From CAXXIC01 sp964534355 (GTDB lineage Bacteria > Bacteroidota > Bacteroidia > Bacteroidales > UBA7332), in the NCBI GenBank assembly GCA_964534355.1, contig CAZHNZ010000001.1:1-64000 (forward strand): a stretch of DNA of 64,000 nucleotides. The letters are read 5' to 3'. Below are positions 17,001 through 24,674 of this stretch, in pieces (within the stretch, counting starts at the first letter, position 1; every line of letters begins with the position of its first letter). The notes beneath the pieces were generated by a model that saw nothing but the letters and a program-made list of their open reading frames with translations, had not been told where the DNA came from and ran no database searches. Both the position numbers and the translations under genes were made by a program.

Positions 17001-17508
17001 TGTTTACGATTCTTTCAGTAGTTGGAAGTCTTTGTCTGTCAATCAGGATTTGGCTTCCTTTTTCTCCGATCCGGCTTTTGTAGCACCTACGGCTGCCTTA
17101 CCCGATTTGCACATTCAGACCGGTAAAGCCACAGATGCGGATAAAAAGGGAATTGCTCTGACCACGCCTCTAACAGATGATTTTGATGGAGATTTACGGG
17201 CGGATTTTTCTCCGAATGATATTGGTGCTGATGCATTTAAATCTACTACGTCAGGCCTTTGCTGTCCTACCGGCAAGCAGACAAGCAGGCTTATCTCGGC
17301 AGATGGCCATCGTCTGCGTATTCTGGGTGAAACGTCCGGAAATGCAACTGCAACGATCTGCGATTTTACCGGTAGAGTGGTGCTGCAAACCAAACTAACA
17401 CCTGAGTTTGTAAATGTAGTGGATCTGGCAAATATCACGTCTGGCATCTACATTGTAACGGTTTGTGATAGCAATACTTCCCGTTCATTCCGGTTCCGGA
17501 AAGAATAG
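14038..17508 (+). CDS. Secreted GH43-like glycosidase with beta-helix domain and T9SS sorting domain
   Basis: 1156 residues from the ATG at 14038, which begins a signal peptide (MKTLSLQFLKTAVVSLFFLV); an ATG at 14002 would place extra polar residues before it. Residues about 35-390 form a five-bladed propeller of the GH43/GH32-like kind: DPNYFIWCSTVMKA, WDGSAAHNPALTYYKGKYYL and AEDPYLWFQDGNYY mark the usual acidic positions, although the second reads HNP where many GH43 enzymes have Asp. Residues about 400-1065 are a right-handed beta-helix with repeated N-x-I/NNTI turns, ending in DFSPNDIGADAF as such helices do. The last 75 or so residues are a type A sorting domain (GRVVLQTKL; NITSGIYIVTVCD) for export by the type IX system. 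Likely a cell-surface or free enzyme acting on plant or host glycan. Confidence 0.85.
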   Translation: MKTLSLQFLKTAVVSLFFLVSIGYAVSAKAAAPFIDFNIGDSIQPIPLATNKFFDPNYFIWCSTVMKAKDNKYYMLYSRWPKTDGFYSWCITCEICLAVSDKPGGPFKHVKVALPRRGSQYWDGSAAHNPALTYYKGKYYLYYMGTSSSTPMTFPVNSMSSEAWYSYRNSQRIGVAVADSLTGDWTRFDKPVLDADKSSDTNYDYMLVSNPSGIANDTGRVLLVYKQVAKGTDWHGGQVRFGAAFADSPTGPFVKSPKPIFVLPGTSTMVAEDPYLWFQDGNYYAVVRDVIGGFTGDGGGLALMTSANGTDWQAAAHPKVIGSKFAYDNGTMSASQLERPCLLHENGRPIYLYGATRQDAAQTNTYNVAVPIYSPKGVVTPDAISLRANGRVSVSGSNGADSTGYQTLSTAIERINAKNQSGKNILITIKDTITDNREINITGNAGMWKSLTIRPESAKAAIYLSINTAVMILNGVSNVTIDGRVGGVGEAKDLSIQNTDTGNSQTIRLINDAGSNVIRYCIIKGSSTGGTINFSTGKTTGNDNNLIDNCEIGDGAVMPLSAIVMNGSNGSATNDGNTISNCSIFNVGASIAASPSAINIIGNTHGTTIAKNNIYWSKTVAQTAALNFFGIIASGDDNIISDNVIGYPKGAEGQKSVFTGAVATRFIGIQATGSVTESKAPVINNNTIANIEVNSNSVGDATVGIVSAIYAKALANSYVKITNNTIRNINLNYSGTKSGSVYWTLTGIMSFAAGNTITGNIITGLSAVGTASDKVNMIRAMHVDKTCTLAATVSQNTISDIVSGDAGSTGANQAYGVFFGAQGGGSFDRNLIYNLKCSNNLSTAVNYGLVLYNSSTTSTATTWVKNNMIRLGVGVAEGSVFSGIYMQANSSASAKINVYHNSIYIGGTVGVSLTGHTSTYTRAVSSSTNVADMQNNIFENQRTGGATGIHAVCRIANATDFSAAYLTSNSNLYNHAADVNKFALVGTTVYDSFSSWKSLSVNQDLASFFSDPAFVAPTAALPDLHIQTGKATDADKKGIALTTPLTDDFDGDLRADFSPNDIGADAFKSTTSGLCCPTGKQTSRLISADGHRLRILGETSGNATATICDFTGRVVLQTKLTPEFVNVVDLANITSGIYIVTVCDSNTSRSFRFRKE

Positions 17509-17527
17509 TACAACTGAATATAAAATT

Positions 17528-17567
17528 AAAAAGCCTGACAGCGTTGATAACTGTCAGGCTTTTTTTG
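17528..17567. terminator. Bidirectional intrinsic terminator
   Basis: Stem AAAAAGCCTGACAG / CTGTCAGGCTTTTT with a nine-base loop and a T run. It lies between convergent genes (GH43-like on plus, Nramp on minus) and can serve both. Confidence 0.9.
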
Positions 17568-17586
17568 TATGCTATAATTATATTAC

Positions 17587-18846
17587 TCAGAGGAATGATG
17601 TCAATAGTTTAAAGTTTAAATAGGTAACCACGCTACCAATCAGCAACAGAAGCCCTATTAAATAACGGCTATTGGCATATTTCCCCATCACCTTTTTGGA
17701 TGAGGTCAGATATACCTGCATAAATATGGTAAATGGCAATTGCATACTCAGAACCATTTGCGAATAGATCAGTCCTTTAAACGGATCGCCGATAAAGAAG
17801 ATTATCAACAATGCGACAAATAGAGAAATATAAACCCCCAACCGGCTGTGGTTGTCTCTCATATCAATGGGTTCGCCAAAGAGACCGGCAAAAATTGAAC
17901 CACCAGCCATCCCCGAGGTAATGGTAGAAGATATCCCCGCCAATAAAAGTGCAATTGCAAATACAATGGCCGCGCCCTTACCCAACAGTGGCTCAAGCGT
18001 ACTACCGGCCTGTTGTAGCTCTGTTACAGGTATCTGGTGTTTGAAGAAAACGGCAGCTGCCATGATTATCATGGCGCTGTTGATAGCCCAGCCAACCAGC
18101 ATTGAAAACAAAGTATCGAAAAATTCGTAGCTCAACTGCTTTTTTATCACTTCATCGTTTTCCAGATTCCACTGTCGGCTCTGTATGATTTCAGAATGAA
18201 GAAAAAGGTTGTGCGGCATTACCACGGCGCCGAGTACACTCATTACAACCACAATTGAGCCTTCGGGAAGTGAGGGGGTAACCCACCCTCTCACGGCATC
18301 TGCCCAGGCTATATCGGCAATGTAAAGCTCGTAAATAAATGAAAAACCGATAATGGAAACAAATCCCATAATCCACTTCTCCAGTTTGTGATAGCTGTTC
18401 GTTAGCAAAATGTAAAGTACCAAAAGTACCATCAGTACTGCGCCAATCCGTATAGGTAGCTGAAAAAGCATATTCAGTGCAATTGCACCACCCAAAATCT
18501 CGGCCAAAGAGGTCGATACTGATGCTGCCATAGCCGATCCAATCAAAACGCGTGAGGCTGGTTTGGGCAGGTATTTTGTGGCGGCTTCGCTCAGACACAA
18601 ACCCGTGGCAATACCCAAATGTGCCACATTGTGTTGCAAAATAATCAGCATTATGGTAGATAGCGTCACCATCCAGAGCAATGTGTATCCGAATTCTGCA
18701 CCTGCTGCCAGATTCGAGGCCCAGTTGCCCGGGTCGATAAAGCCCACGGTGACCAATAGTCCGGGGCCAATGTAGCGAAGTATTTCTAATCCACCCAGAC
18801 GGGGGCGGTGGTCTTTGCGCCGTAAATCTTTGAGAAAATCAAACAT
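17587..18846 (-). CDS. mntH: Nramp family divalent metal transporter
   Basis: 419 residues, about 11 membrane spans. The metal-site motif of span 1 is intact (GFIDPGNWASN, D38-P-G-N41), as is that of span 6 (GAVVMPHNLFLHS, with A207 and M210 before PHN). The Met marks transporters for Mn2+ or Fe2+ rather than the Mg2+ or Al3+ branches. The span 3 region (ILQHNVAHLGIATGLCLSEA) also fits the family. It is a proton-coupled importer of the inner membrane. It stands alone; no Fur- or MntR-like site was recognised before it. Confidence 0.9.
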   Translation of the reverse strand: MFDFLKDLRRKDHRPRLGGLEILRYIGPGLLVTVGFIDPGNWASNLAAGAEFGYTLLWMVTLSTIMLIILQHNVAHLGIATGLCLSEAATKYLPKPASRVLIGSAMAASVSTSLAEILGGAIALNMLFQLPIRIGAVLMVLLVLYILLTNSYHKLEKWIMGFVSIIGFSFIYELYIADIAWADAVRGWVTPSLPEGSIVVVMSVLGAVVMPHNLFLHSEIIQSRQWNLENDEVIKKQLSYEFFDTLFSMLVGWAINSAMIIMAAAVFFKHQIPVTELQQAGSTLEPLLGKGAAIVFAIALLLAGISSTITSGMAGGSIFAGLFGEPIDMRDNHSRLGVYISLFVALLIIFFIGDPFKGLIYSQMVLSMQLPFTIFMQVYLTSSKKVMGKYANSRYLIGLLLLIGSVVTYLNFKLLTSFL

Positions 18847-18928
18847 ATAACTACTTTTTTAATGAGTTTGTACAATGTATAACCCGGCGGTTCTTACTTA
18901 TTTTATTGCTCAATTAGTTAGCCGGATA

Positions 18929-19810
18929 TTATTTGTTTTCGTAACCAAAGTTTCGCAATGCGCGTTCCTTACTTCTCCAGTCTTTTTCTACCTTCACAAA
19001 CAGTTCAAGAAACACCTTTTTGCCCAGAAAAGCCTCCATGTCTTTGCGCGCATCAGTGCCCACGCGTTTCAGTGCCATGCCACCTTTGCCTATGATAATG
19101 CCTTTCTGACTGTCGCGCTCTACGTAGATTACGGCATTGATGTTGATCTGCTTTTCGCTCTCCTTAAACTGCTCCACAATCACTTCTACCGCATAAGGAA
19201 TTTCCTGATCGTATTGCTCCAATATTTTTTCGCGAATTATTTCGGTGACAAAAAAGCGGGCCGGACGATCTGTCAGGGCATCTTTGTCGAAGAAGGCCGG
19301 CGACTCGGGCAGCATGTCGTGGATACGTTTGAGCAAATAGTCGGTGTTGAACTTTTCTTTGGCCGACAAGGGAATGATTTCGGCTTTGGGTAACAGCACC
19401 CGCCACTTTGTCACCATATCCTCCAGAGATTTCTGATCCGAAACATCGATTTTATTTATTAACAACAAAACCGGGATGGTAAGTTCACGTACCTTGTTTA
19501 AAAATTCTTCATTCTTATCCGATTTTTCCACGGTATCGGTCACGTAGAGTAGCACATCGGCGTCGATAAGCGCCGAGCGTGAGAAGCTCAGCATCGATTC
19601 CTGTAGCTTGTACTGTGGATCGAGTACACCCGGGGTGTCTGAATAGACTATCTGCATATCTTCTGTGTTGACGATACCCAGAATACGGTGGCGGGTGGTT
19701 TGCGCTTTCGAGGTGATAATTGAAATACGCTCTCCGACCAATGCGTTCATTAAGGTCGATTTTCCGACATTCGGATTTCCGACAATATTTACAAAACCTG
19801 CTTTATGCAT
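18929..19810 (-). CDS. era: GTPase Era
   Basis: 293 residues from the ATG at 19810 (MHKAGFVNIVGNPNVGKSTL); an ATG two codons earlier at 19816 is also possible. G1 is GNPNVGKS (11-18), G3 is DTPG, G4 is NKID. The C-terminal KH domain follows (IGKGGMALKRVGTDARKDME; KVFLELFVKV). Era binds the 3' end of 16S rRNA and helps 30S maturation. It is separated from fabH by a terminator, yet close by, a common Bacteroidales neighbourhood. Confidence 0.95.
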   Translation of the reverse strand: MHKAGFVNIVGNPNVGKSTLMNALVGERISIITSKAQTTRHRILGIVNTEDMQIVYSDTPGVLDPQYKLQESMLSFSRSALIDADVLLYVTDTVEKSDKNEEFLNKVRELTIPVLLLINKIDVSDQKSLEDMVTKWRVLLPKAEIIPLSAKEKFNTDYLLKRIHDMLPESPAFFDKDALTDRPARFFVTEIIREKILEQYDQEIPYAVEVIVEQFKESEKQININAVIYVERDSQKGIIIGKGGMALKRVGTDARKDMEAFLGKKVFLELFVKVEKDWRSKERALRNFGYENK

Positions 19811-19835
19811 AATCATTTTTATTTAGTACAAACAA

Positions 19836-19865
19836 AAAAACGCATCCGGGAAGGGATGCGTTTTT
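19836..19865 (-). terminator. Intrinsic terminator after fabH
   Basis: CGCATCC (19841-19847) and GGATGCG (19854-19860), flanked by A and T runs. On the minus strand it ends in U's, 17 bases after the fabH stop. era would then need its own promoter or readthrough. Confidence 0.85.
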
Positions 19866-19881
19866 GAGGTCGATATATTTC

Positions 19882-20880
19882 TTATTTTCCGTCGTATCCC
19901 CATTTCAAATAGACTGCACCCCAGGTGAAGCCTGCCCCAAATGCAGATAAGATGATGTTATCTCCTTTTTTTAACTGAGATTCCCACTCTGCCAGGCAAA
20001 CAGGTATAGTGGCGGCACTCGTATTTCCGTATTTGTGAATGTTGATCATCACCTTGTCTTTGCTCAGTCCCATGCGCTTAGCAGCAGCATCGATAATGCG
20101 CATATTCGCTTGATGAGGTACAAACCAGGCAATGTCGTCGTGCGTCATGCCGTTTTTCTCCATAATCTCCGCCGAAACGTCTGACATGTTCGAAACAGCC
20201 GACTTGAAAACAACCTGACCTTCCTGATAGACTGTGTGCAGGTGTTGATCTACCGTTTCGTGGCTGGCTGGCATGGCCGAACCACCCGCCTTCATCTTCA
20301 GATTGCTTATTCCTACACCGTCTGTATGCAATATAGCATCCAGTACACCAAATTTTTCTTCTGTTGGCTCAAGCATGACAGCTCCGGATGCATCACCGAA
20401 AAGAGGGCATGTCGTCCGGTCGGTGTAGTTGGTGATAGCCGACATTTTTTCGGCAGCCAATACAATAACCTTTTTGTATTTCCCTGTTTTGAGAAATGAT
20501 GTGCCGGTTTCGAGTGCAAATAAAAAACCGGAACAAGCGGCAGACAGGTCAAAACAGAATGCATTCTTGATGCCGTTGTATTCTGCAATAATTGCTGCTG
20601 TGGATGGGAAAACGTGATCGGGTGTTGAGGTTGCGCAGATAATTAAATCTACCTCTTCAGGTTTGGTGTTGGTTTTCTTTAGCAGAGACTCAACAGCCCG
20701 TTCGCCCATATAGGATGAGCCGAGCCCTTCACCTTTCAGAATTCTTCGTTCTTTGATACCGATGCGGGTCATTATCCATTCGTCGGTTGTATCTACTATT
20801 GTGGCGAGCTCTTCGTTGTTTAGTATATAATCCGGAAGGTAAGACGCAACACCAGTTATTAAAGCATTCAATTCTTTCAT
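19882..20880 (-). CDS. fabH: 3-oxoacyl-ACP synthase III (FabH)
   Basis: 332 residues, normal length. The catalytic triad is Cys116 (DLSAACSGF), His256 (WFVPHQANMR) and Asn286 (KYGNTSAA), that is, the complete KAS III set. The enzyme condenses acyl-CoA with malonyl-ACP to start fatty acid synthesis. It follows rpmF and yceD, the order seen in many bacteria (yceD-rpmF-plsX-fabH), here without plsX. A hairpin lies between rpmF and fabH. Confidence 0.95.
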   Translation of the reverse strand: MKELNALITGVASYLPDYILNNEELATIVDTTDEWIMTRIGIKERRILKGEGLGSSYMGERAVESLLKKTNTKPEEVDLIICATSTPDHVFPSTAAIIAEYNGIKNAFCFDLSAACSGFLFALETGTSFLKTGKYKKVIVLAAEKMSAITNYTDRTTCPLFGDASGAVMLEPTEEKFGVLDAILHTDGVGISNLKMKAGGSAMPASHETVDQHLHTVYQEGQVVFKSAVSNMSDVSAEIMEKNGMTHDDIAWFVPHQANMRIIDAAAKRMGLSKDKVMINIHKYGNTSAATIPVCLAEWESQLKKGDNIILSAFGAGFTWGAVYLKWGYDGK

Positions 20881-20907
20881 AAAAATAAAATTAACGATAC
20901 ATACATC

Positions 20908-20942
20908 AAAAAAAATGCCCTAAAATAGTCTCACTTTAGGGC
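20908..20942 (-). terminator. Terminator or attenuator between rpmF and fabH
   Basis: GCCCTAAA (20917-20924) and TTTAGGGC (20935-20942) with a ten-base loop; on the minus strand the stem is followed by ATTTTTTTTT-like sequence. It lies 51 bases after the rpmF stop and 37 before the fabH start. Confidence 0.8.
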
Positions 20943-20992
20943 TATATTTTTCAAAATGTCATGTTCAGTTATTTGAACACAAGAGGTTTAAA

Positions 20993-21178
20993 TTATACTG
21001 CAGCTTCTTTTTCGATAGCTAATTTACCTCTGTAGTAACCGCATTCGCCACAAACTGTGTGGTAGATATGCCATGCGCCGCAATTTGGGCAAACAGACAT
21101 TGTAGGCGCAATTGCTTTGTCATGAGTTCTGCGTTTTGCAGTTCTGGTCTTCGATTGTTTTCTCTTAGGATGTGCCAT
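20993..21178 (-). CDS. rpmF: 50S ribosomal protein L32
   Basis: 61 residues (MAHPKRKQSKTRTAKRRTHD). It has two cysteine pairs, CPNC (30-33) and CGEC (43-46), so this is the zinc-binding form. It follows yceD by 17 bases, forming the usual yceD-rpmF pair. Confidence 0.97.
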   Translation of the reverse strand: MAHPKRKQSKTRTAKRRTHDKAIAPTMSVCPNCGAWHIYHTVCGECGYYRGKLAIEKEAAV

Positions 21179-21195
21179 TTTTTTTTATTGCTTTA

Positions 21196-21762
21196 TTAAT
21201 TATTATCTACTATTTTCTTTAATTCGTCCCAACGTGGGTCTGTTTCTACTACATCTTCTACACTTTCGTCAGCCTCATCGAATCCGATATTATCATCGTC
21301 GTCTTCTGATTTGGCAGAGTGTTTCCTTAGTTTTGTGGTCATTGCTTTGTTGCATTTGCCGGGGCCGTGTACATGCTTCATAGGCACACACAGTGCCACA
21401 AATTCATACAAAAACCAGGCAATATTGATTTCACCTTCCGTTTCGGGTACAACAATCACATTGTCACTCTCTTCTGCATACTCTTTGCCGAGTTTCACGA
21501 AGAGTTTTTCGTTTGTCGAAATCTCTACGTCCATATCATCGAGGCAGCGATCGCAGGGTACCTGCACAACTCCGTCGATTGTAAACAGAAATTCAAACGT
21601 CGAAAGTGATCTCTTCACGGTCAGCTTCACGGTAATTTTGCCCTTTTGGACTTCATTTCCGTCAATCTTCTTGAAGAAATCATTGTCTAGCTGATATTCA
21701 AATTCCCGAATATCAGCGACATTCCCGATAAGGGATACGCTGTATGTATTAAATCTTCCCAA
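21196..21762 (-). CDS. YceD/DUF177 family protein (23S rRNA accumulation protein)
   Basis: 188 residues with a TTG start at 21762; an in-frame stop lies two codons upstream and no ATG occurs near the start, so TTG is required. The core motif VPCDRCLDDMDVEI and the later Cys in VALCVPMKHVHGPGKCNKAM fit DUF177. The C-terminal tail is strongly acidic. YceD proteins pair with L32 and are needed for normal 23S rRNA levels in E. coli and plants. A -7 element TAATTTTG (minus, 21785-21792) lies 22 bases upstream, so this gene begins the yceD-rpmF-fabH transcript. Confidence 0.88.
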   Translation of the reverse strand: MGRFNTYSVSLIGNVADIREFEYQLDNDFFKKIDGNEVQKGKITVKLTVKRSLSTFEFLFTIDGVVQVPCDRCLDDMDVEISTNEKLFVKLGKEYAEESDNVIVVPETEGEINIAWFLYEFVALCVPMKHVHGPGKCNKAMTTKLRKHSAKSEDDDDNIGFDEADESVEDVVETDPRWDELKKIVDNN

Positions 21763-21844
21763 AGCTTATACTGGTAAAACTGCGCAAAATTACAAAAAAA
21801 ACTGATTCACACCACACTTGCCTGCTTTTTTTTGCTCTTTTGCC

Positions 21845-23002
21845 TCAGATAATTGTTTTCAATTCTATTTTAAAGATAGTCCCCTTGTTTATTTCGGATG
21901 ATTTTACGTAAATCTTTCCTTCGTGGTATTCTTCTACAATGCGCTTAACAAGCGTCAGTCCAAGTCCCCAACCGCGCGATTTGGTGGTATAACCGGGTCG
22001 GAAAATAGTTTTGAATTTCGACTTCGGTATTCCTTTGCCCGTATCGGCTATTTCAATATGAGCTATTCCCTGCGCATCGGTAGTGAGCGATAGATTGATG
22101 CTTCCTTCGCCATTCATGGCATCGATGGCATTTTTGCACAGATTCTCGATTACCCATTCGAACAGCGGGACGCAAAGTGCTACCACCACGGCTTCGTCGG
22201 GTAGGTCGGTTTTTATCACTACACGGGCCGACGTTCTTTTGGACATATAGTTGATTGCGCTTGATAGTGCCGGCACTATGTCCACAGGTACAATTTCGGG
22301 TTTGGATCCGATTTTCGAGAATCGTTCGGCGATGATGCGCAGTCGGTTGACATCTTTGCCCATGTCCTGCAATAGGGTAGAATCGACGTTTTTCATTTTC
22401 AACAATTCTATCCAGGCCATGAGCGATGATATAGGTGTGCCCAATTGGTGCGCTGTCTCTTTGGATAGCCCAACCCACAACTGATTTTGTTCGGCTTTTT
22501 TTGTGCTGCTCACTGCAAAATAGACAATCAGAAGAAAAACGGCCATGACAGACAATTGAATGTATGGGTAATAAGAGAGTTTTTTGAGCAAAGTTGAGTC
22601 GTCGTAATAGAGGTATTGATTCGAATTTTCGCTCAAAGGTATTACTATCTTATTGTCTTTCTGTTTGAGTTTAACCAGCCATTTCCTGAGAAAACCGGCT
22701 GAGTCAGTTCGAGAAATCTCTACGTTTTTGTAGGTCAGAATGCTGTCCTGCTCATCAACCAAAAGTACAGGAATGGTGTGGTTGCTCTGTAATATTTTCA
22801 GAATAAGCGGAATTTCACCTTCACCCGTTTCTGTCGAAAGTATTCGCATCGCTTCGGCCCATATCTCAATCTTTGCCCGTTCCTCCGCAGAAAGTTCCCT
22901 GACCAGCTTGTGCGAGAAATACAAAAAAACAGCCACCAGCATCACCGACACGGCAATAATCAGCAGAGCTGTTTTTTCTCTTTTATCGTAAATGGTTGAC
23001 AT
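21845..23002 (-). CDS. Sensor histidine kinase
   Basis: 385 residues from the ATG at 23002; the frame extends to a TTG at 23032, which is less likely. One span near 11-30, an extracytoplasmic sensor part to about 145, a second span (about 147-166), then the kinase core. The phospho-acceptor is H185 in SKETAHQLGTPISS, followed by the N box ENLCKNAIDAM, G1 DTGKGIP and G2 WGLGLTLVKRI. No response regulator gene is adjacent, so it is an orphan here. It lies 76 bases after argD on the same strand. Confidence 0.9.
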   Translation of the reverse strand: MSTIYDKREKTALLIIAVSVMLVAVFLYFSHKLVRELSAEERAKIEIWAEAMRILSTETGEGEIPLILKILQSNHTIPVLLVDEQDSILTYKNVEISRTDSAGFLRKWLVKLKQKDNKIVIPLSENSNQYLYYDDSTLLKKLSYYPYIQLSVMAVFLLIVYFAVSSTKKAEQNQLWVGLSKETAHQLGTPISSLMAWIELLKMKNVDSTLLQDMGKDVNRLRIIAERFSKIGSKPEIVPVDIVPALSSAINYMSKRTSARVVIKTDLPDEAVVVALCVPLFEWVIENLCKNAIDAMNGEGSINLSLTTDAQGIAHIEIADTGKGIPKSKFKTIFRPGYTTKSRGWGLGLTLVKRIVEEYHEGKIYVKSSEINKGTIFKIELKTII

Positions 23003-23077
23003 AAATTCTGTTTTGGTTTTAGAACGTCGCAATTGTGATATTAGTACTTTGTCGATTGGTTATTTCTTTCGGCTGAT

Positions 23078-24199
23078 TTACAGGCAAGCAGCAAAGCGCT
23101 CGAGAAACAATTTTGCATCGTCTATTGTCAGTGTCAGCGGGGGCAACAACCGGATAACGTTTGTTCCTGTCACACCGGTAAAGACCTTTTGCTCAAACAG
23201 CAGCTTGTTGCGAATCTCTTTTATCGGTTGTTCAAATTCGAGACCAATCATCAGTCCAAGGCCGCGCACCTCTTTGATTTGCGGGAATTTTTTTAGTTCT
23301 GTCATCAGAAACTCGCCCACAGAAGCCGCATTTTCAATCAGCTTTTCCTCTTCCATAATGTCGAGTACCGCAATCGCAGCTGCGCAACCCAGGTGATTTC
23401 CTCCAAATGTAGTACCCAGCATGCCGTGTACAGCTTTAAACATCGGGCTGATCAGTATTCCGCCAATCGGGAAACCATTGCCCATGCCTTTGGCCACAGA
23501 GATGATATCGGGCTTGATTCCGGCATATTCGAAGGCGAAGAATTTACCGCTACGGCCATATCCCGACTGTATTTCATCGAGCACCAGCACCGTGCCGGTT
23601 TCGGTACAGGCTTTGCGGATTTCTTGCAGGAATGTGGCATCCGGCACTTTAATGCCGCCAATTCCCTGAATGCCTTCTATGATAACTGCGCAAACGTCAC
23701 CTTTTTCGAGTTCAGCTTTGGTGGCTGCCAGATCGTTCCAGGGCAGAAACACGACATTCATATTGTCGTTTATCGGCGCGACGATTTTCGGATTATCCGT
23801 CACTCTGACAGCTGCGGCGGTACGGCCGTGGAAGCTGTTTTTGTACGAAATCACTTTCGTGCGACCGGTATGAAAAGAGGCCAGTTTCAATGCATTCTCA
23901 TTGGCCTCGGCGCCCGAGTTGATGAGGAAAAGCGAGTAATCTTCCAGTCCCGATAGTTTGCCCAGCTTTTTAGCCAGCTCTACCTGTAGCGGGTTTTGCA
24001 CCGAATTGGAATAAAATCCCAGTTTGGCGGCCTGACCGGCTATGGCCTGCACATACTTCGGATGGGTATGGCCCACTGATATTACAGCGTGACCACCGTA
24101 AAGATCGAGGTACTCTGTTCCCTCAGTGTCATATACTTTGCACCCCACACCTTTATCTATGGTGATGTTGAATAAGGGGTATACGTCGAATAAATCCAT
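23078..24199 (-). CDS. argD: Acetylornithine (or succinylornithine) aminotransferase
   Basis: 373 residues, class III PLP-dependent aminotransferase. The PLP region is DEIQSGYGRSGKFFAFEYAG and the Schiff-base lysine lies in VAKGMGNGFPIGG. NSGAEANENALKLA is the phosphate-binding turn. It makes N-acylornithine in arginine synthesis. In Bacteroides the pathway runs with N-succinyl instead of N-acetyl intermediates; which acyl group is used here cannot be read from this gene. It is the last arginine gene of the cluster in the window. Confidence 0.93.
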   Translation of the reverse strand: MDLFDVYPLFNITIDKGVGCKVYDTEGTEYLDLYGGHAVISVGHTHPKYVQAIAGQAAKLGFYSNSVQNPLQVELAKKLGKLSGLEDYSLFLINSGAEANENALKLASFHTGRTKVISYKNSFHGRTAAAVRVTDNPKIVAPINDNMNVVFLPWNDLAATKAELEKGDVCAVIIEGIQGIGGIKVPDATFLQEIRKACTETGTVLVLDEIQSGYGRSGKFFAFEYAGIKPDIISVAKGMGNGFPIGGILISPMFKAVHGMLGTTFGGNHLGCAAAIAVLDIMEEEKLIENAASVGEFLMTELKKFPQIKEVRGLGLMIGLEFEQPIKEIRNKLLFEQKVFTGVTGTNVIRLLPPLTLTIDDAKLFLERFAACL

Positions 24200-24202
24200 C
24201 TT

Positions 24203-24245
24203 TTTAGGTTGTAAGTTTTAAGTTATAAGTTTTAAGTTCAGGGTT
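24203..24245. repeat. AT-rich TAAGTTTTAAG-type repeat
   Basis: Tandem TTGTAAGTTTTAAG / TTATAAGTTTTAAG units between argD and the four-helix-bundle gene. Similar sequence, in inverted sense (ACTTAAAACTTATTACC, ATAACTTATTACC), lies at 24645-24672 on the other side of that gene. Confidence 0.6.
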
Positions 24246-24277
24246 GCTGAGCTTTTTCTCAAATGCTAAATGTTGTG

Positions 24278-24634
24278 TTATTTGTTTCGGACTTTTGATA
24301 TTAGAACTATTAACATCGCTTTTATGCTTTCAATTTCTTTTTCAAGAGATGTATAGCTTTCTTCCGGAATGTAGCCTAAGTCTTTTGATAATAGAATCAG
24401 GTAAGAGGATTCATTTGCCGAACCTAATGCAATATTCAAGAAGTTGCCCAAATCAGCAGAGGTGTTTTTGCCACATCCTTCCGCAATGTTTGAAGGGATT
24501 GACGTTGCAGCCCGTCTTAATTGGGATGTAATGCCGAACATCTCTTCTTTTGGGAAATTTTTTGTCAGTTTGTAAACAGTCAATACTAATTGATGTGATT
24601 TTTCCCAAACCGATAATTTCTTGTAGTCTTGCAT
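24278..24634 (-). CDS. Four-helix-bundle protein (S23 / 23S rRNA intervening-sequence family)
   Basis: 118 residues, all-helical. It carries the family's hallmark patterns: KKLSVWEKSHQLVLTVYKLT, FGITSQLRRAATSIPSNIAE with GCGK, and LNIALGSANESSYLILLSKD. Relatives are found inside intervening sequences of 23S rRNA genes and as free-standing genes in Bacteroidota; their function is unknown. Here it sits between argC and argD with inverted AT-rich repeats on both sides, which suggests insertion into the cluster. Confidence 0.92.
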   Translation of the reverse strand: MQDYKKLSVWEKSHQLVLTVYKLTKNFPKEEMFGITSQLRRAATSIPSNIAEGCGKNTSADLGNFLNIALGSANESSYLILLSKDLGYIPEESYTSLEKEIESIKAMLIVLISKVRNK

Positions 24635-24644
24635 TCTTTTACTT

Positions 24645-24672
24645 AAAACTTATTACCTATAACTTATTACCT
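24645..24672. repeat. AT-rich repeat, right flank of the four-helix gene
   Basis: ACTTAAAACTTATTACC followed by ATAACTTATTACC. It is inverted relative to 24203-24245. Confidence 0.6.
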
Positions 24673-24674
24673 AT

